A stretch of DNA of 64,000 nt from Rhabditoides inermis. Its lineage: Eukaryota > Nematoda > Chromadorea > Rhabditida > Rhabditidae. Shown one piece after another: positions 1 to 11,982 of this stretch (position 1 is the stretch's first letter; the number at the start of each line of letters is the position of its first letter). Where the stretch lies: positions 687,501-751,500 of the forward strand of contig CAWZYM010000367.1 in assembly GCA_963966185.1 (NCBI GenBank), given 5' to 3'. Below the pieces are notes generated by a model. It made no database searches, was not told the origin of the DNA, and saw nothing but the letters and a program-made list of their open reading frames with translations. Position numbers and translations under genes: made by a program.

Positions 1-643
1 GCGTTACCACGACACTACAACGACATGTGCTGTAGAACTCATATCGACTTGATGCGCACAGAGCTCAACTTTTGGATAAGCACTTCGGCGCGAAGTTCGA
101 ATTCGCCTTACCAAGCTTCGCACGTGCACATGTTGGTACGCGTGTAGGTAACGCGGAAACGCCGTTCTTTCGCGTTTTCTTTGATTGTTTCGTGGGTATA
201 TGGCTCAAGCAATGTTCCAAAGTCAAAACTAAGCGCCACTGTGCCTTTAACGACAACGGACATTATAATTTTTTTTTGATTTTTTGATTTTTTGAACTTC
301 TGATAAGCATTGACTAATAAAGCACGAAGGCATATGCATATTGCTTTCCCCATATATTCATCGACCGAAATGATCGACTGTACGCATTTTCGGGACTTCC
401 GAGAGCCCGTGTTGTAGATGACAGTAGATGTAGCACTACTATACGTTACCGTAACTTTACAATAATTCACGTAACAGGATAAAGAAAACGGAATCGGCGG
501 AAGCAAAGACAAATCTCAATGTCTAGTAGCTCAGCTATTCACGCAGTCATTATCATGCTGTGTGCAGAATAAGATTCTTGAGTTTCATAGGCGTTAAGCA
601 CACAAAATCATAGAATCTCGACGACGATTGCTTTCTAATTCAG
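1..643. other. No gene identified (left edge)
   Basis: AT-balanced sequence without a convincing exon chain. The short open frames here end quickly and have no coherent splice phases. It probably holds an intron or upstream exons of the gene that continues to the right, whose start I could not place. Confidence 0.4.
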
Positions 644-1322
644 GCCGCCACGACGCCTAGTGCGGGAGACGAGACTACGGTACCGAGTGACTATGACACC
701 ACGGTGGCGGATTATGACTATGCGGCTGGTGGGGGTCCCTTAGTATGTCTGTCTGTCTCTCTGTATCTCTCTATTTCTCTCTTTTTCTCTCCTGTCTCTT
801 CTTTCTTTTCTCTTTGTCTCTCCTTTTTATTACCATACACAAAGAAGAGAGAGAGAGGGATTCTTTAAAATCCTTTTTTTTCATATTTTGGAAGAATCGC
901 AAAGAAACTCACATTTCAGGAGACGAGGATGAAATTGAGGAATACTACGATGACTATTCGGCACTGATCGATACGGTGGGGTGATTGGAGTGATCAGCTG
1001 ATCAGGCTGATTAGATGATCACACTGATCAACTGATCAACTGCTCAGAGTGATCAACTGATCGGGTTATCACCGCGTTGTTAAGGCTCATCGACGCAGGA
1101 TGAAGAACACGAAACTAGCGAAAAATGGAAGGTAGGTTTTACATTTTCAAAAAGTAAGTTATATGTTATCATTTTAGAAACGGGTCCAGAAAGTTCGCGG
1201 TGACTTCGCGTCCCGTGAAATTCACTTCGAGAAAGGAGAGGAAAGCTAAATTCCTGGAAATGATTTTCGGGAAGAAGAAACGGAATACACTGAAGCCACA
1301 GAAGAGAAAGAGTGTCACGGGT

Positions 1323-1368
<46 letters not shown>

Positions 1369-1492
1369 TTTCAGTCACCAACGTCACCGTAAGACCTTCT
1401 CGCTGGAGTGGCGTCAGAGACAAGTTCCATTCGGAGGGAGACGGCTATGGAGGGGGGACGGAGCCGACTCATGGATACGTGGGTCTCTCCCC

Positions 1493-1529
<37 letters not shown>

Positions 1530-1542
1530 TCCTCCCTCTTCT

Positions 1543-1591
<49 letters not shown>

Positions 1592-2916
1592 ACCCTCCGC
1601 TTCTTTACAGGACCCCGACCAGCCAGCACCAGGCACGGAAGATCCTGAACCGACGCCTGCCGAGCCGATTGCCGAACCGAGTGAGCCAACGGAGGAAACC
1701 ACCGAGTCGGGCGAGGAGGTGAGAGATAGTTACATGGTCAAAATGAGACCTTGGCCAGAAGTAAGTGATTGCTCTCCTTGCAGAAGTCGGTTTGCGCTTT
1801 GTTTCGAATATTTTCTCAGAGTGTCTGACAGGAGAGAAGACGTGTTTTGGTTACGAGTCTGTGATGTGATGTGAGCACTGCTGATATCAAGATTACAACA
1901 AAGGAGAGAGTATGTCGATGGTTCCGAATCCGAAAAAAATATGATATGAGTGAGTGATTTAATTTGGACGCAGATTTCTTTCTTTTCGTCACGGCGGCCG
2001 GTTGGGTGCATTTCTCGCACCGCCGGTCGTCGCCGCCGTTTGTTCTGGAATCCTCCGTGAGAAACGCTGGGCCCGCGCGGAGTAGCCCAATATGGAAGTC
2101 AGCAACGCTAGCTCGAGGATTGGATCACTATTGGCACTATGTGGAGTGGATATCGTTCCTTGCGGTCAGTTTGTTACTGGAGTAACCGTGGATTTGGATT
2201 ATCGATGGATATCGATCGATTATCAACATCTACGTCAATATTGATTCAATGGTTTGGTCCGCAAGACGAATGCCCTCTATGGATGGGAATGCAAGAGCCC
2301 GATTAGTGAAGCTGCATCTTCCATTCGGCGCAAAAATCTATACTACCATCTTAGGTTCTTATGAGTGATATCGTGTTGTACGTGTCATAATCATATTTGC
2401 GATTCCGAATAAACATTTGATTTGATTTGATTTGATTTGCAGATAACGGAAGAGCCGACGCATCCAGGATACAAGTTCAGAGGGCGGGACTTCGTGATGA
2501 ACGAGAAGGTGAGAAGGCGGAAGGCAGGTGTGGATAAAATAAGAGTTCGGAATACGTTAAACGTAACGTGACCCCGCTATCAAAACGATATGAAAGAAAG
2601 CATAATGTAGGCTGACATGAATATATGATCTACCCATTCATGTGTGGTATTTCAGAACACTCTATGGCGCCGCTCACTGCCGTCCACGAAGAGAGTGCGC
2701 CTAATACGGTGAGACTGAAATATCGATCGAATATATCGATACTTCAGACGCTACTCGAAATCCGCGCCGACGTACCGCGCAAATGGCCCGCGCATGGTCA
2801 AGGTGTCCAACGCAAGCCACGCCCACTCTCGCTCCGCCCACACACTCGCGTCGAGAGACACGGCTGTGGAGGGACTGCACCAGAGCCTCTACAGACCGAA
2901 AAGGCTGAGCACGGTG

Positions 2917-2960
<44 letters not shown>

Positions 2961-3145
2961 TTTCCCTCTTTCTCTTCCTCTCTCTCTCCCCTCTCTCTCT
3001 TACTCTCTCTATCTCCCCTCTCCCTCTCTCTCTTACTTTCCCTCTCCCTCTCTCTTTTACTCTCCCTTTCTCTCCCTTTCTCTCCCCTCTCCCTCTCTTT
3101 CTTACTCTCCCTCTCTCTTTTACTCTCCCTCTCTCTCCCCTCTTC

Positions 3146-3196
<51 letters not shown>

Positions 3197-3516
3197 ACCA
3201 CGTGCCGTTCCAGAAAGCTCGCAAGCATCTCCAGCGCGGACGCAGACAGCAGCAGAGACGCAGGGACGACGCTAGAGTGAAGCCTGTGATCGATGGAAAA
3301 ATCGTCAAGAAGAAGCAGCAACGTGCGAAGACCGCCACGACGCCGCGACCGAGAAGGGCGACGACCAGAAGGACCACTCAGAAGGCGCCGACGACGCCAC
3401 ATCCCTCACGAAGGACGACTCAGAAGTCGAAGACGAAGGAGCCGACATCGTCTAAGACGACGTCGCGTCCGCGAAGGGCGACGACGACCACTACTTCGAC
3501 GCGACGCAAGCATTAA
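644..3516 (+). CDS. Unrecognised multi-exon gene, 3' part; acidic, Pro/Thr-rich then basic protein
   Basis: I do not recognise the family. Exons with consistent splice phases are 644-728, 920-975 (acidic, with DEDEIEEYYDDYS), 1375-1478, 1611-1718 (Pro/Glu/Thr-rich, starts DPDQPAPG), 2443-2508, 2656-2708, 2748-2913 and 3214-3516, ending at TAA 3514-3516. The last exon encodes a ~100-residue tail dominated by Arg, Lys and Thr with repeated RRAT and RRTTQK units, suggesting a disordered nucleic-acid-binding or extracellular tail. Exons between 976 and 1374 (candidates 1099-1131 and 1178-1320) are likely but their phases do not join cleanly, so that part is uncertain. The start codon was not found and may lie left of the window. 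Introns contain long CT/GA runs. AATAAA at 3620-3625 fits the transcript end. Confidence 0.6.
985..1066. repeat. TGATCA-rich short tandem repeat
   Basis: Irregular repeats of the palindrome TGATCA, often as CTGATCAA, inside an intron of the preceding gene. Simple intronic repeat; no function inferred. Confidence 0.6.
1330..1603. repeat. GA and CT microsatellites in introns
   Basis: A (GA)n tract at about 1325-1365 follows the splice donor at 1321. (CT)n tracts at about 1492-1590 fill the next intron up to the acceptor at 1609-1610. Confidence 0.85.
2318..2440 (+). repeat. Dispersed repeat tail, copy 1 (LINE/SINE-like 3' end)
   Basis: The block from CTTCCATTCGGCGC through GCGATTCCGAATAAACATTTGA recurs, slightly diverged, at about 24958-25082. 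It contains AATAAA and ends in short (ATTTG)n-type repeats (TTTGATTTGATTTG). A conserved 3' block followed by simple repeats is typical of the 3' end of non-LTR retrotransposons or SINEs that use them. The GC-rich sequence just upstream (about 1990-2310) may be further 3' body of the same insertion, but I see no recognisable reverse-transcriptase motif. Confidence 0.55.
2919..3193. repeat. CT microsatellite filling an intron
   Basis: About 275 bp of (CT)n with scattered TTAC and CCCT interruptions, between donor 2914 and acceptor 3212-3213. In-frame readings as long Ser/Leu repeats are artefacts. Confidence 0.9.
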
Positions 3517-3619
3517 CCAAGCGTCTTTCGAATCGCTCTCATCACTCCCTAACATTCGCAATGAGCTTTACGGGGGTGGCGGTAAGCTGTGATATTGCCT
3601 ATACATCGCATGATATGAT

Positions 3620-3625
3620 AATAAA
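3620..3625 (+). terminator. Poly(A) signal AATAAA of the upstream gene
   Basis: Perfect AATAAA about 104 nt after the TAA at 3516. Confidence 0.6.
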
Positions 3626-4229
3626 ATGCCCCTTGCAATCAATGTCGTGTTTTCCCAACATTTCCGAGCTAATCGAGTGCAGAAGAGAAGGCGTAAACAA
3701 CTCTGCAAGTGGCAAGTGGAAACATTCTGCCGGTTTGATTACCAGTAGTCGCCGAAATGTCGCGTGACCCCTGCTGTATTGACATTATTGACAAGTTTCG
3801 AACGAGGCGCCGAAAAATCGAAACACCGCTCTCAGGTCAAAAGAGAATCTAGCGATCGACGGCGAGAGAGTGTGGTGAACTGAGAGGGCGGAGGGGCGAG
3901 GCGACTCCGCCCCCTTATCTCTCTCTCTCTCTCCCTCCACTCTCGCCCGCTGCCATTCACAACAACACGTTCACCGACTAACAACGTGCCGAGTTGCGGA
4001 TTTCTCCCTGTGTATTGATTTGTTGTTATTTTAATATCAAAAATGATTCAGCAATTCGATGTGCTTTGTTGTGCGCGCACTTCTCTCAGCGCACACTCGA
4101 GCTCGTACGCACTACAAAGTTGAATCGCGAATTTTTGCTCGTCGTTTCGCGGTTTTTTGTTGTTGTTTGTTTATATCATGTAAAATGAGTATAATATTAA
4201 TGTTATATATATAAATATATATCTTCCAG
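3626..4229 (+). promoter_or_regulatory. Intergenic/5' region of mdh-1 with likely trans-splice acceptor
   Basis: No coding exon seen. The stretch ends in an AT-rich run and TCTTCCAG (AG at 4228-4229) only 2 nt before the mdh-1 ATG. With no upstream coding exon, this is best read as an SL trans-splice acceptor rather than an ordinary intron end. A short CT tract lies near 3918-3935. Confidence 0.5.
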
Positions 4230-4231
4230 TC

Positions 4232-7200
4232 ATGGCCCCTCTTCGCGTTCTTGTCACTGGCGCCGCCGGACAGATCGGATACTCGCTGGTGCTCCAGATC
4301 GCCAAGGGTGACGTGTTCGGCAAGGTGAACAAGCTTGTTTACTAATAAACACAGTAAACAAACATGTAAACAACATTCATAATCAGACATAAATCTTTAT
4401 AGTTTGATATTATGAATTCACAACGATATGAATGCCGAGGAAGTTTAGCCGTTTTGCGATCGACCGTTCGATGTAAACCTCGAGTAAACAACATTGTTTA
4501 CTAGTAAACAAGTAAACTAACAAACAACGCTCTAGGACACCCCGATCGTGCTGGTGCTGCTCGACATCCCCATGGCGATGAACGCTCTGGAGGGAGTTCA
4601 GTTCGAGCTGATGGACTGCGCACTGCCCAACCTGCACGGTATGTTCATCTAAGTATTATTATTTATTATTATTGTAAATATTCTAGTTAGTCAGTCATCG
4701 GTCACTACAACATCAAGGTTATCAGTTGTGAACAACACTGTTATTGTGTTGTGTTTACGCCGATCACAACGCACCTGCGCACACCTTTTGGTAACTGCCA
4801 TTCGTCAATCGATTGCCTTGGAAAATCGCACATGCACGTTTTCTCTGGGAGGCACGTGTTGTGTGTGTGTGTTGATAGAGAGGAGAGAGATTCGGAGCCC
4901 GCACGCGTTCTTTGTACTCTGGTCCCGCTTTCCCCGGCGTTCTCTACGCTACAACATTTGGGGGTCGTCCTGTGACGAGTCACAATAACAGTTTTTTGTG
5001 TTTGTTGTGGTGATACATCACACATGGGGGTCGGTGGCTAGACCTTGAATAGAGAGAAACAGAGGAAGAAGAGAGAAAAAGAGAGCGATACACTTCCCGC
5101 TACGCTCGCCCGAAACGTGAGAATTGGCACGTACTCTATGGGGCGAGGGTACACTGATCCCCGCCCCGACCCGCCATTAAATTGCACAGCGAGCGAATTC
5201 GTGGGGTGAGGCGATTACATATGAGATCTGACCGGTAGCCATACCATCACTGGACTGAAATGAGCATATCAATTAGTTCTCAGAGTAGTTTTGAAATATA
5301 ATGTGGACAGTATTGTTACGGAATATGATTTCCGTTCACACTATGGTTCACTACTATAGGGTGCGATTAACAGTACTTTGAAATGGTAACAATACGTTTC
5401 ACGGGATGTTGATTACTGTTATCATTATTTAAATGTCAAATAGCTTACTGTAAAAACCACAACACAGATCGGAGTAAAAGTAACACGCCGGCAATAATAC
5501 GTTGCATTTGCAATGAGATGCAGATGACAATTTTCACATTGTGTGTATATAATATTCTAACTATCGTCATAAATAGGAATGACGTGACATCATTCTCCAT
5601 GACGTCATTACAGGCGTGGAGGCTGTGACGAACGAGAAGGATGCGTTCCAGAACATTGACTACGCCTTCCTCGTCGGAGCTATGCCGCGTCGCGAGGGCA
5701 TGGAGAGGAAGGTGTGTTTACTTGTTTACCTGCTTGTTTACATGCTTGTTTACCTGCTTGTTTACTTCTTTAGCCGGTTGTTTGCTAGTTTTTTGAACAT
5801 AATTTAAAATAAGCTTCGTGAAGTTCACGTGTGTAGCGTAGATGGTCGTTCCCTTGTCTTTTGTTTACTTGTTTACCGATTTGTTTACAGGACCTCCTCG
5901 CTGCCAACGTCAAGATCTTCAAGTCGCAGGGCAAGGCTCTTGCCGAGTACTCCAAGCCCACTACCAAGGTACATTTCATTTATTTTTTCCTAAAAATATA
6001 ATATGCGGATGTCCGTTAAGTTATGTTTCAGGAGTTAGGTAACCTCCGGAGCATATTTTAGTTTAGTTCAATGCAGTATCGCTTTTATACTTCAATTTTT
6101 TTTAGAAAATATATTACGAACTCTTTGTTTTGGATATGATAGTGATATCATGATCACCGCATGGATGTGATAGTGTTTTGATAATGTGTAGGGCGCGGGG
6201 CGGGCCTGCAAACAAACCCCCGATATCTTATCAGTTTGTTATCACGCAATCGAACTGTGCCCACTGCTCATCAGCAATGAAAAAATAAGAGGGGGCAACC
6301 TGTCGTTGTTTTTCGGCGACATAGGGTTGGGGCTTGAATGACAGTCGTAAAATGCGATGGCTAGCGAGCATAGTGTGGGGTGAAACTTTGACTTATAAGA
6401 ACTGTCTCGTCAACTGTGATACGTGTTTAATTCAAAGTACAGTACTCTGTTCAGGTGATCGTTGTGGGAAACCCGGCCAACACCAACGCCTTTATCTGCG
6501 CCAAGTATGCCGCTGGCAAGGTGTTTTTTTTAATCGAAAGTGTTTTGATTCTGTTAGTTGGAACATGGAAATCCTACGTTTCATTCATTTCTGAAAGGCC
6601 GATATTCATGAGCCCTTTAATACGATGGGAGGTTTTCAAACATTCGAGAATATCCATATATCTCTTACCGTACCCCTTTCAAGATTCCCGCCCGCAACTT
6701 CTCGGCCATGACCCGCCTCGACCACAACCGTGCCTCCGCCCAGCTCGCCACCAAGGCCGGAGTCACTGTGAGTACGGTAGTCGATAAGGGATACGGTAGA
6801 TTGATGGGGTACGGTGGTCAAAGAGGGTTACGGTATTTTGTTTTGTAGGTTGGTGAGGTGAAGAACGTGATCATCTGGGGCAACCACTCGAGCACTCAGT
6901 TCCCCGATGTCAAGCACGCCCAGGTCAACAAGGGTGAGTCGGCGGGGTACGGTAGATTGGGGAGGTGTACGGTAGATTTCCGGGGAGTACGGTAGTAAGG
7001 AGTATACGGTAGGTTGTGTTTAGTAGGAGTGAAAAAAATAACACTCAAACATCCATGTATAAATTGACTTGAACATTTTGTTTTTGGAATTTCTGATTGA
7101 CTGGAAGCTTAGGCGTTTGTGAATTTTGAGTAATTTAGACAAAGTGAGATCTGAATTATCTGTGATTCGTTCTCACAACATTAGGTTGTTTCTTGAAGCG

Positions 7201-7806
7201 TACACATTACAAAATCAGATAGTGGAATTGTGACAAGTAGTGAGTTTCTATCATGCCAATGTAGTTGCATGTGTCTACTAAAATAGATGGCACGGATGTA
7301 CTGTACTGTACACGGTGGTTTGCAAAGGTATCGTATACAGTGGTGAGTAAGAGTGTGCTTGTGCATTACTAACATCAGCATACAGATTAAGTTGGAATTT
7401 CTGTTTTGCAGTTTCTTTTTGACGTGAAACTGATTGTTTGCAACACAAAATTCTCAGAAGAATGTTATATATGGAAGCATAGAAATCACGAAAAATGGGA
7501 AAGTTCGAAATTAGTGTGGGTGAGTGAGAAGTGAGGTCTAATCACGGGTGAGCCGTTGAACGGATTAGGATTAGTTAATAGTTACATGTCTACCGCAAAG
7601 GATAACCAACTCTGTAGGGAGTAGGTTGACCGTTGACTCGGCAAGATTTTATGCGAACTATACATTAAAATTATTCAATTTTGAATATTGATAATTTTAA
7701 TTAAACTAAATTAGTATTTATGTTTTACAGGAGGCAGCCTTGTCGATGCGTACACTGCCGTCAACGACGTGGCCTACCTTCAGGGAGACTTCATCTCGGT
7801 ACGGAG

Positions 7807-7847
<41 letters not shown>

Positions 7848-9498
7848 AGGGAGGGAGGGAGAGAAGGAGAGAGGGAAAGAGAGAGAGAGAGAGAGCGGGA
7901 GAGAGAGAGTGAGAGAGAGAAATGGAGGAAGGGGGAGAGAGTAGAGGGAAGGGTAAAACAGTGGAGAGAGGGAGATATATAGGTAGGTGACAGTAGATGT
8001 ATGTTTCACGTCAATTTCATATTTGATATAGAATTTTTTCAGACAATAGAAATGGTTCTATCGTAGCGTAATGAAAAAAAAGAAATAATAGATGAATGTA
8101 CGTTTCTAGTTTGGTAGTACTTCACTGTGATGTGTACATGAGTAATCGGGTTCGAGGCTACATGATATTATATTTTCCAATGTAAACATAATCTACTGTA
8201 TCACTATTGAAGAGAGAGAGAGAGAGGGAGAGAGAGAGAGAGCGTGATGACGTCACCCCCCCCCCCCCCCCTTGCAGACTGTGCAGAAGCGCGGCGCGGT
8301 GATCATCGAGAAGCGCAAGCTGTCGTCTGCGATGTCTGCCGCCAAGGCCGCCTGCGACCACATCCACGACTGGCACTTCGGAACCAAGGCCGTGAGTACT
8401 GTAGGGTACTGTAGATTGGAATGGGGGGTACTGTACTCGGAGCTACTGTACTCGGAGCTCCAAGCAAGCCTCAGAGTGAAAAGGATGCTGTGGTGTGGTT
8501 CAACGAAGCGTTGCTGCTGTATGTTCCATTGAAATGGCAACCTGTGAAATGAGTGTTTCACGATTTTGTTTACTCAGTGAAGTTTTTCACACTGATAATA
8601 TATTGTATGTATCTAGTTTCTACTCCTACTCTACTAGAAGTACTTTTTATTTCTTTGATTCTGTAGTATGCATTTGGTTTTCTGAGAGAGAGCGGGTTAT
8701 GTAGAGTTGGTTTCGTCATGCGCATTAAAAAGTGTATACACTTTAAAGTGATATAAGCAGTTTTGTTCAGGGCGAGTGGGTGTCGATGGCTGTTCCCTCG
8801 GATGGCTCGTACGGAGTGCCCGAGGGCCTCATCTTCTCCTTCCCCGTCACCATCGACGGAGCCACCAAGGTACGGTAGGAGGGGGGGGGGGTACTGTAGG
8901 CGAAAGATGGGGTACTGTAGGCGAAACTCTGGGGTGATTGGTTATTATGTTTTTTTTGAAAAGAAACTGAATGTTACAATTCTGTACGTTCATGTTATTA
9001 TCATGGATTTTTGGCGCATGTGCATATTGTAAATACATGTCGTCTTTCATTTTATTTTGCCTGTGAAACATATGTGCATCAGTGCAACTTCTCTATGAAA
9101 GTTCAGAAACATAGGCTGACTCGAAACTTTCAGGAGTGGAAGATTGTGCAGGGACTGGACCACGACGACTTCGGCAAGGAGAAGATGGCAAAGACCATCA
9201 AGGTATGGTAGGGTTACTGTAAGTTACGGTAGGCTACTGTAGGTTACGGTATTAATTGTTTATTTGTGAGTGGTTATGTCATATACACATAGAAAAGTGG
9301 AATATTTATAATAGTGCAGCTACGATTCGACACTGTTCGTATTGGATTGGTTTTGCGGGGCTTGACTTTTATGATTTCGGTTACTGTAGTTTGGATTTTC
9401 TTTGGAACAGTATATATGGGTACTGTATTGTGTACTTATAGGAGCTGGAGGAGGAGCGCGGTGAGGCTCTGGCTGCGTGCGAGGAGGCCAACATGTAA
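4232..9498 (+). CDS. mdh-1: Cytosolic malate dehydrogenase
   Basis: NAD-dependent interconversion of malate and oxaloacetate in the cytosol (malate-aspartate shuttle, gluconeogenesis). Twelve exons with consistent phases: 4232-4324, 4536-4638, 5614-5711, 5891-5968, 6455-6520, 6684-6767, 6849-6933, 7731-7798, 8278-8391, 8771-8869, 9134-9202, 9442-9498; 337 residues, the usual size. The NAD-binding loop GAAGQIG is at residues 10-16 and the acidic ribose-binding residue is D41. Substrate arginines lie in [10 protein letters not shown] (R91/R92, R97), with LDHNRA containing D159 and R162. The catalytic histidine is H187 in [14 protein letters not shown]. No organelle-targeting peptide precedes the fold, so it is the cytosolic isozyme. 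Introns hold clusters of GTAAACA words and repeated TACGGTAG/TACTGTAG. The acceptor for exon 9 is preceded by an unusual run of about 17 C. Confidence 0.97.
4331..4517. promoter_or_regulatory. Cluster of GTAAACA/TGTTTAC words, mdh-1 intron 1
   Basis: Several copies on both strands, for example at about 4335, 4353, 4365, 4483, 4494 and 4503. TTGTTTAC is the known FOXO (DAF-16) binding-element core. Regulatory function here is inference; it may instead be a simple repeat. Confidence 0.4.
5712..5890 (+). promoter_or_regulatory. Cluster of TTGTTTAC words, mdh-1 intron 3
   Basis: Five near-tandem copies (period about 12, GCTTGTTTACCT) at about 5714-5768 and three more at 5868-5890, the last overlapping the splice acceptor. 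This is the same word as in intron 1. Confidence 0.45.
7805..7972. repeat. GA microsatellite in mdh-1 intron 8
   Basis: Purine-only (GA)n/(GGGA)n tract starting directly after the splice donor at 7799. A second short GA tract lies at about 8211-8242. Confidence 0.85.
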
Positions 9499-9668
9499 AT
9501 CGATAATCGACTATCGATTTATTGATAACTCACTATCATCTCTACTTCTATTATCGAATAGCGAGTGTGATCCCCGTTCTAGTTTGTATTCTGCCAATCC
9601 CAGCGTGTAGACACTTTTTTTGCAGTACACCGGTTTGTATACTTTGTAAATTGTAATGTACGTATTTT

Positions 9669-9674
9669 AATAAA
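9669..9674 (+). terminator. Poly(A) signal of mdh-1
   Basis: AATAAA 171 nt after the stop codon at 9496-9498, within an AT-rich 3' UTR. Confidence 0.65.
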
Positions 9675-9699
9675 TGTTTTATGTAACATGTTGTGGATG

Positions 9700-10166
9700 G
9701 TTCAACCGAGTGATGAGTGAGCCTATGTGTTGCGCAGCACTAACCAATATCTAGTGATACGTGATTGTTGATTACTCACTGATAGCGTCCTTCTTTGTAG
9801 TGTGGATTGCAGTTCGACCTGAGACAAAATCACGAAATAGAACAGAGAAAGGTGAGCTGGATGTTTTTACCTGTTTTGGTTTCACATGTGTTACCTGTTG
9901 CCTGTTGTGTAGTAGTATTGTACTTTTGTGTGAACAATTGTGTGACTCTACCTTGACACCGCTATAGCTCGATGCGAGTTTTTGTCAAGTCGTAAATCTT
10001 TTGCGATTTGACTATGCGCCTATTACTGGCCCTGTTATTGACCCAGCTTTTCTAGCGAGAAGAAGGAAAAAGGGACGAGATGAGAAGTTATGAATTGCCT
10101 ATTCGTATTCGCGAATGTTCGAATGTTTTCTGGGCGCTAGGCCATGATGGTGATTGCTGCTGCGCG

Positions 10167-10225
<59 letters not shown>

Positions 10226-10407
10226 CTCTCGCTCTGTCTCTTCTTGAATTGTCCCCGTTTTCTTTTCTTTAGCCTCCTTTTTGCTTACCTCTCGTTTCTC
10301 TCTCGCGCCACGCTCACCGTTCTGGATTTGTATTTCGGAACACTTTCTTTCTAGCGCTCTTTCTCTCTCTCATTCTCTCTCTCCTTCTCTCTCTCTCCTT
10401 CTCTCTT

Positions 10408-10456
<49 letters not shown>

Positions 10457-11113
10457 CCCATTTTCCAATGAGATCCCGGAGGTACGAAGTATTCCGGAAC
10501 GTGCGGATTTTTGACGTCTTATGGGACCATAAGGAGCATTTGTGTGGATGGATGGTGATGGGTGAAAGATGAAAGCGAGAGCGGGGTAACAGGGTAGCAT
10601 CCATTGCTTGAATGTGCGCCGCGTCCCTGACCCAAGGGGGCGCGCGGGTGAGAGAGGGAAGGAGAGAAAGAGAAAGAGAGAGGGGAGGAGAGAGAGGGTA
10701 GGATGACCCTGATACCGACATGCGACCGCACCCCCTGCCTTGAGACGGATCATAGTTAGAGTTACCTAGTTTATGATTACCGTCTCCGTCGACTTTTGAT
10801 TAGCCCCAGCCGGCCGATTGGAGATTTGTGTCAGGCTGTCAAGCAGTCATTTGATTTCTGTCTTTGTGTTTGCTCTACGTTCTCTTCTCTGGATTGTCAA
10901 AGTAGATGAGAGTTTCAGTGGTGTTTGATTGAGACGGATGATGGTTTGGTATAGTTGAATTTGAAAAAAAAGTGTTGTAAAGATTTCGATTTCGGGATTT
11001 TGGATCAAATGAGATCTTGTCTATTCGATCAATTCGCATGTTTTTCTTCGGTCAGCGAAGGAGGAAGGTGCTGGAAGGTGTACCGGTTCCAGGCTCGTCT
11101 TCTCTCTCTTTCT

Positions 11114-11144
<31 letters not shown>

Positions 11145-11931
11145 GTAACCGAGTCTAGAAGGGTCTGCGTCTTGGGAACTGGAATAGAGAGAGGAGTGGC
11201 TGTGTATTGTGGGGAGGATTGGATCTAGCTCCCCTGCCTGGTCTTCTAGAATGTTGTTTATTCTAGAACTAGCGGTTCTGTTAGTTTTCGTGATGTGGTG
11301 TTTTGTATGAATTGTATGTTTTATTGATGTATATTCTGCTAGGCTGGAATGTTTTATAGGGAGTGTACACTCTGAATTTCGAGGTTGAGTTAGCACCGGG
11401 ACGTGAAAATATGAGGAAAATTATGCACTTTTGTCAATACAACTATGTGTCGAAGATACCTGAAAGTCGATAAAAAAATTCTGTCGAACATTGAAAATTG
11501 GCACCAATTGGCACCAATTTCTGCATTTTGACACATTTTGCGCTCAATTTTCATCTATTTGCAGGCATTTTCAGAAAATAGTTGTATTGACAAAAATACA
11601 TCGTTTTCATCATATTTTACATACCAGTGCTAACTTCCCTTCGAAATTCAGAGTGTACACTTCCTATAAATAATCATTCAGCTATTGTTATGTGTTTTAC
11701 CAGTATGATTTAAAATAGAACATATTTTGCTATTCGTCTATTCGAGGTTTCTCTAAAGAGTTGTGGTCGTTTCAAATAGTTTACAGAAGGCTGTCTTTTT
11801 TCAAATAAGTTTGTTGCTACTTATTGCACGACAATGGTTCTCGTTTTCGTATCCGTATGTTTAGTCGTAGTCGTATTCGTATACCATACCGGTATAACCT
11901 ACTTTTTACGCGAGTGAGAAGGAGAAGGAGA

Positions 11932-11982
<51 letters not shown>

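Noticed and set aside
1178..1320. Single confident exon in the first gene
   Set aside because: An acceptor and donor exist, but the open frame does not join in phase with the exons before it. A cryptic 60-nt intron (1215-1274) would rescue another frame but conflicts with the exons after it.
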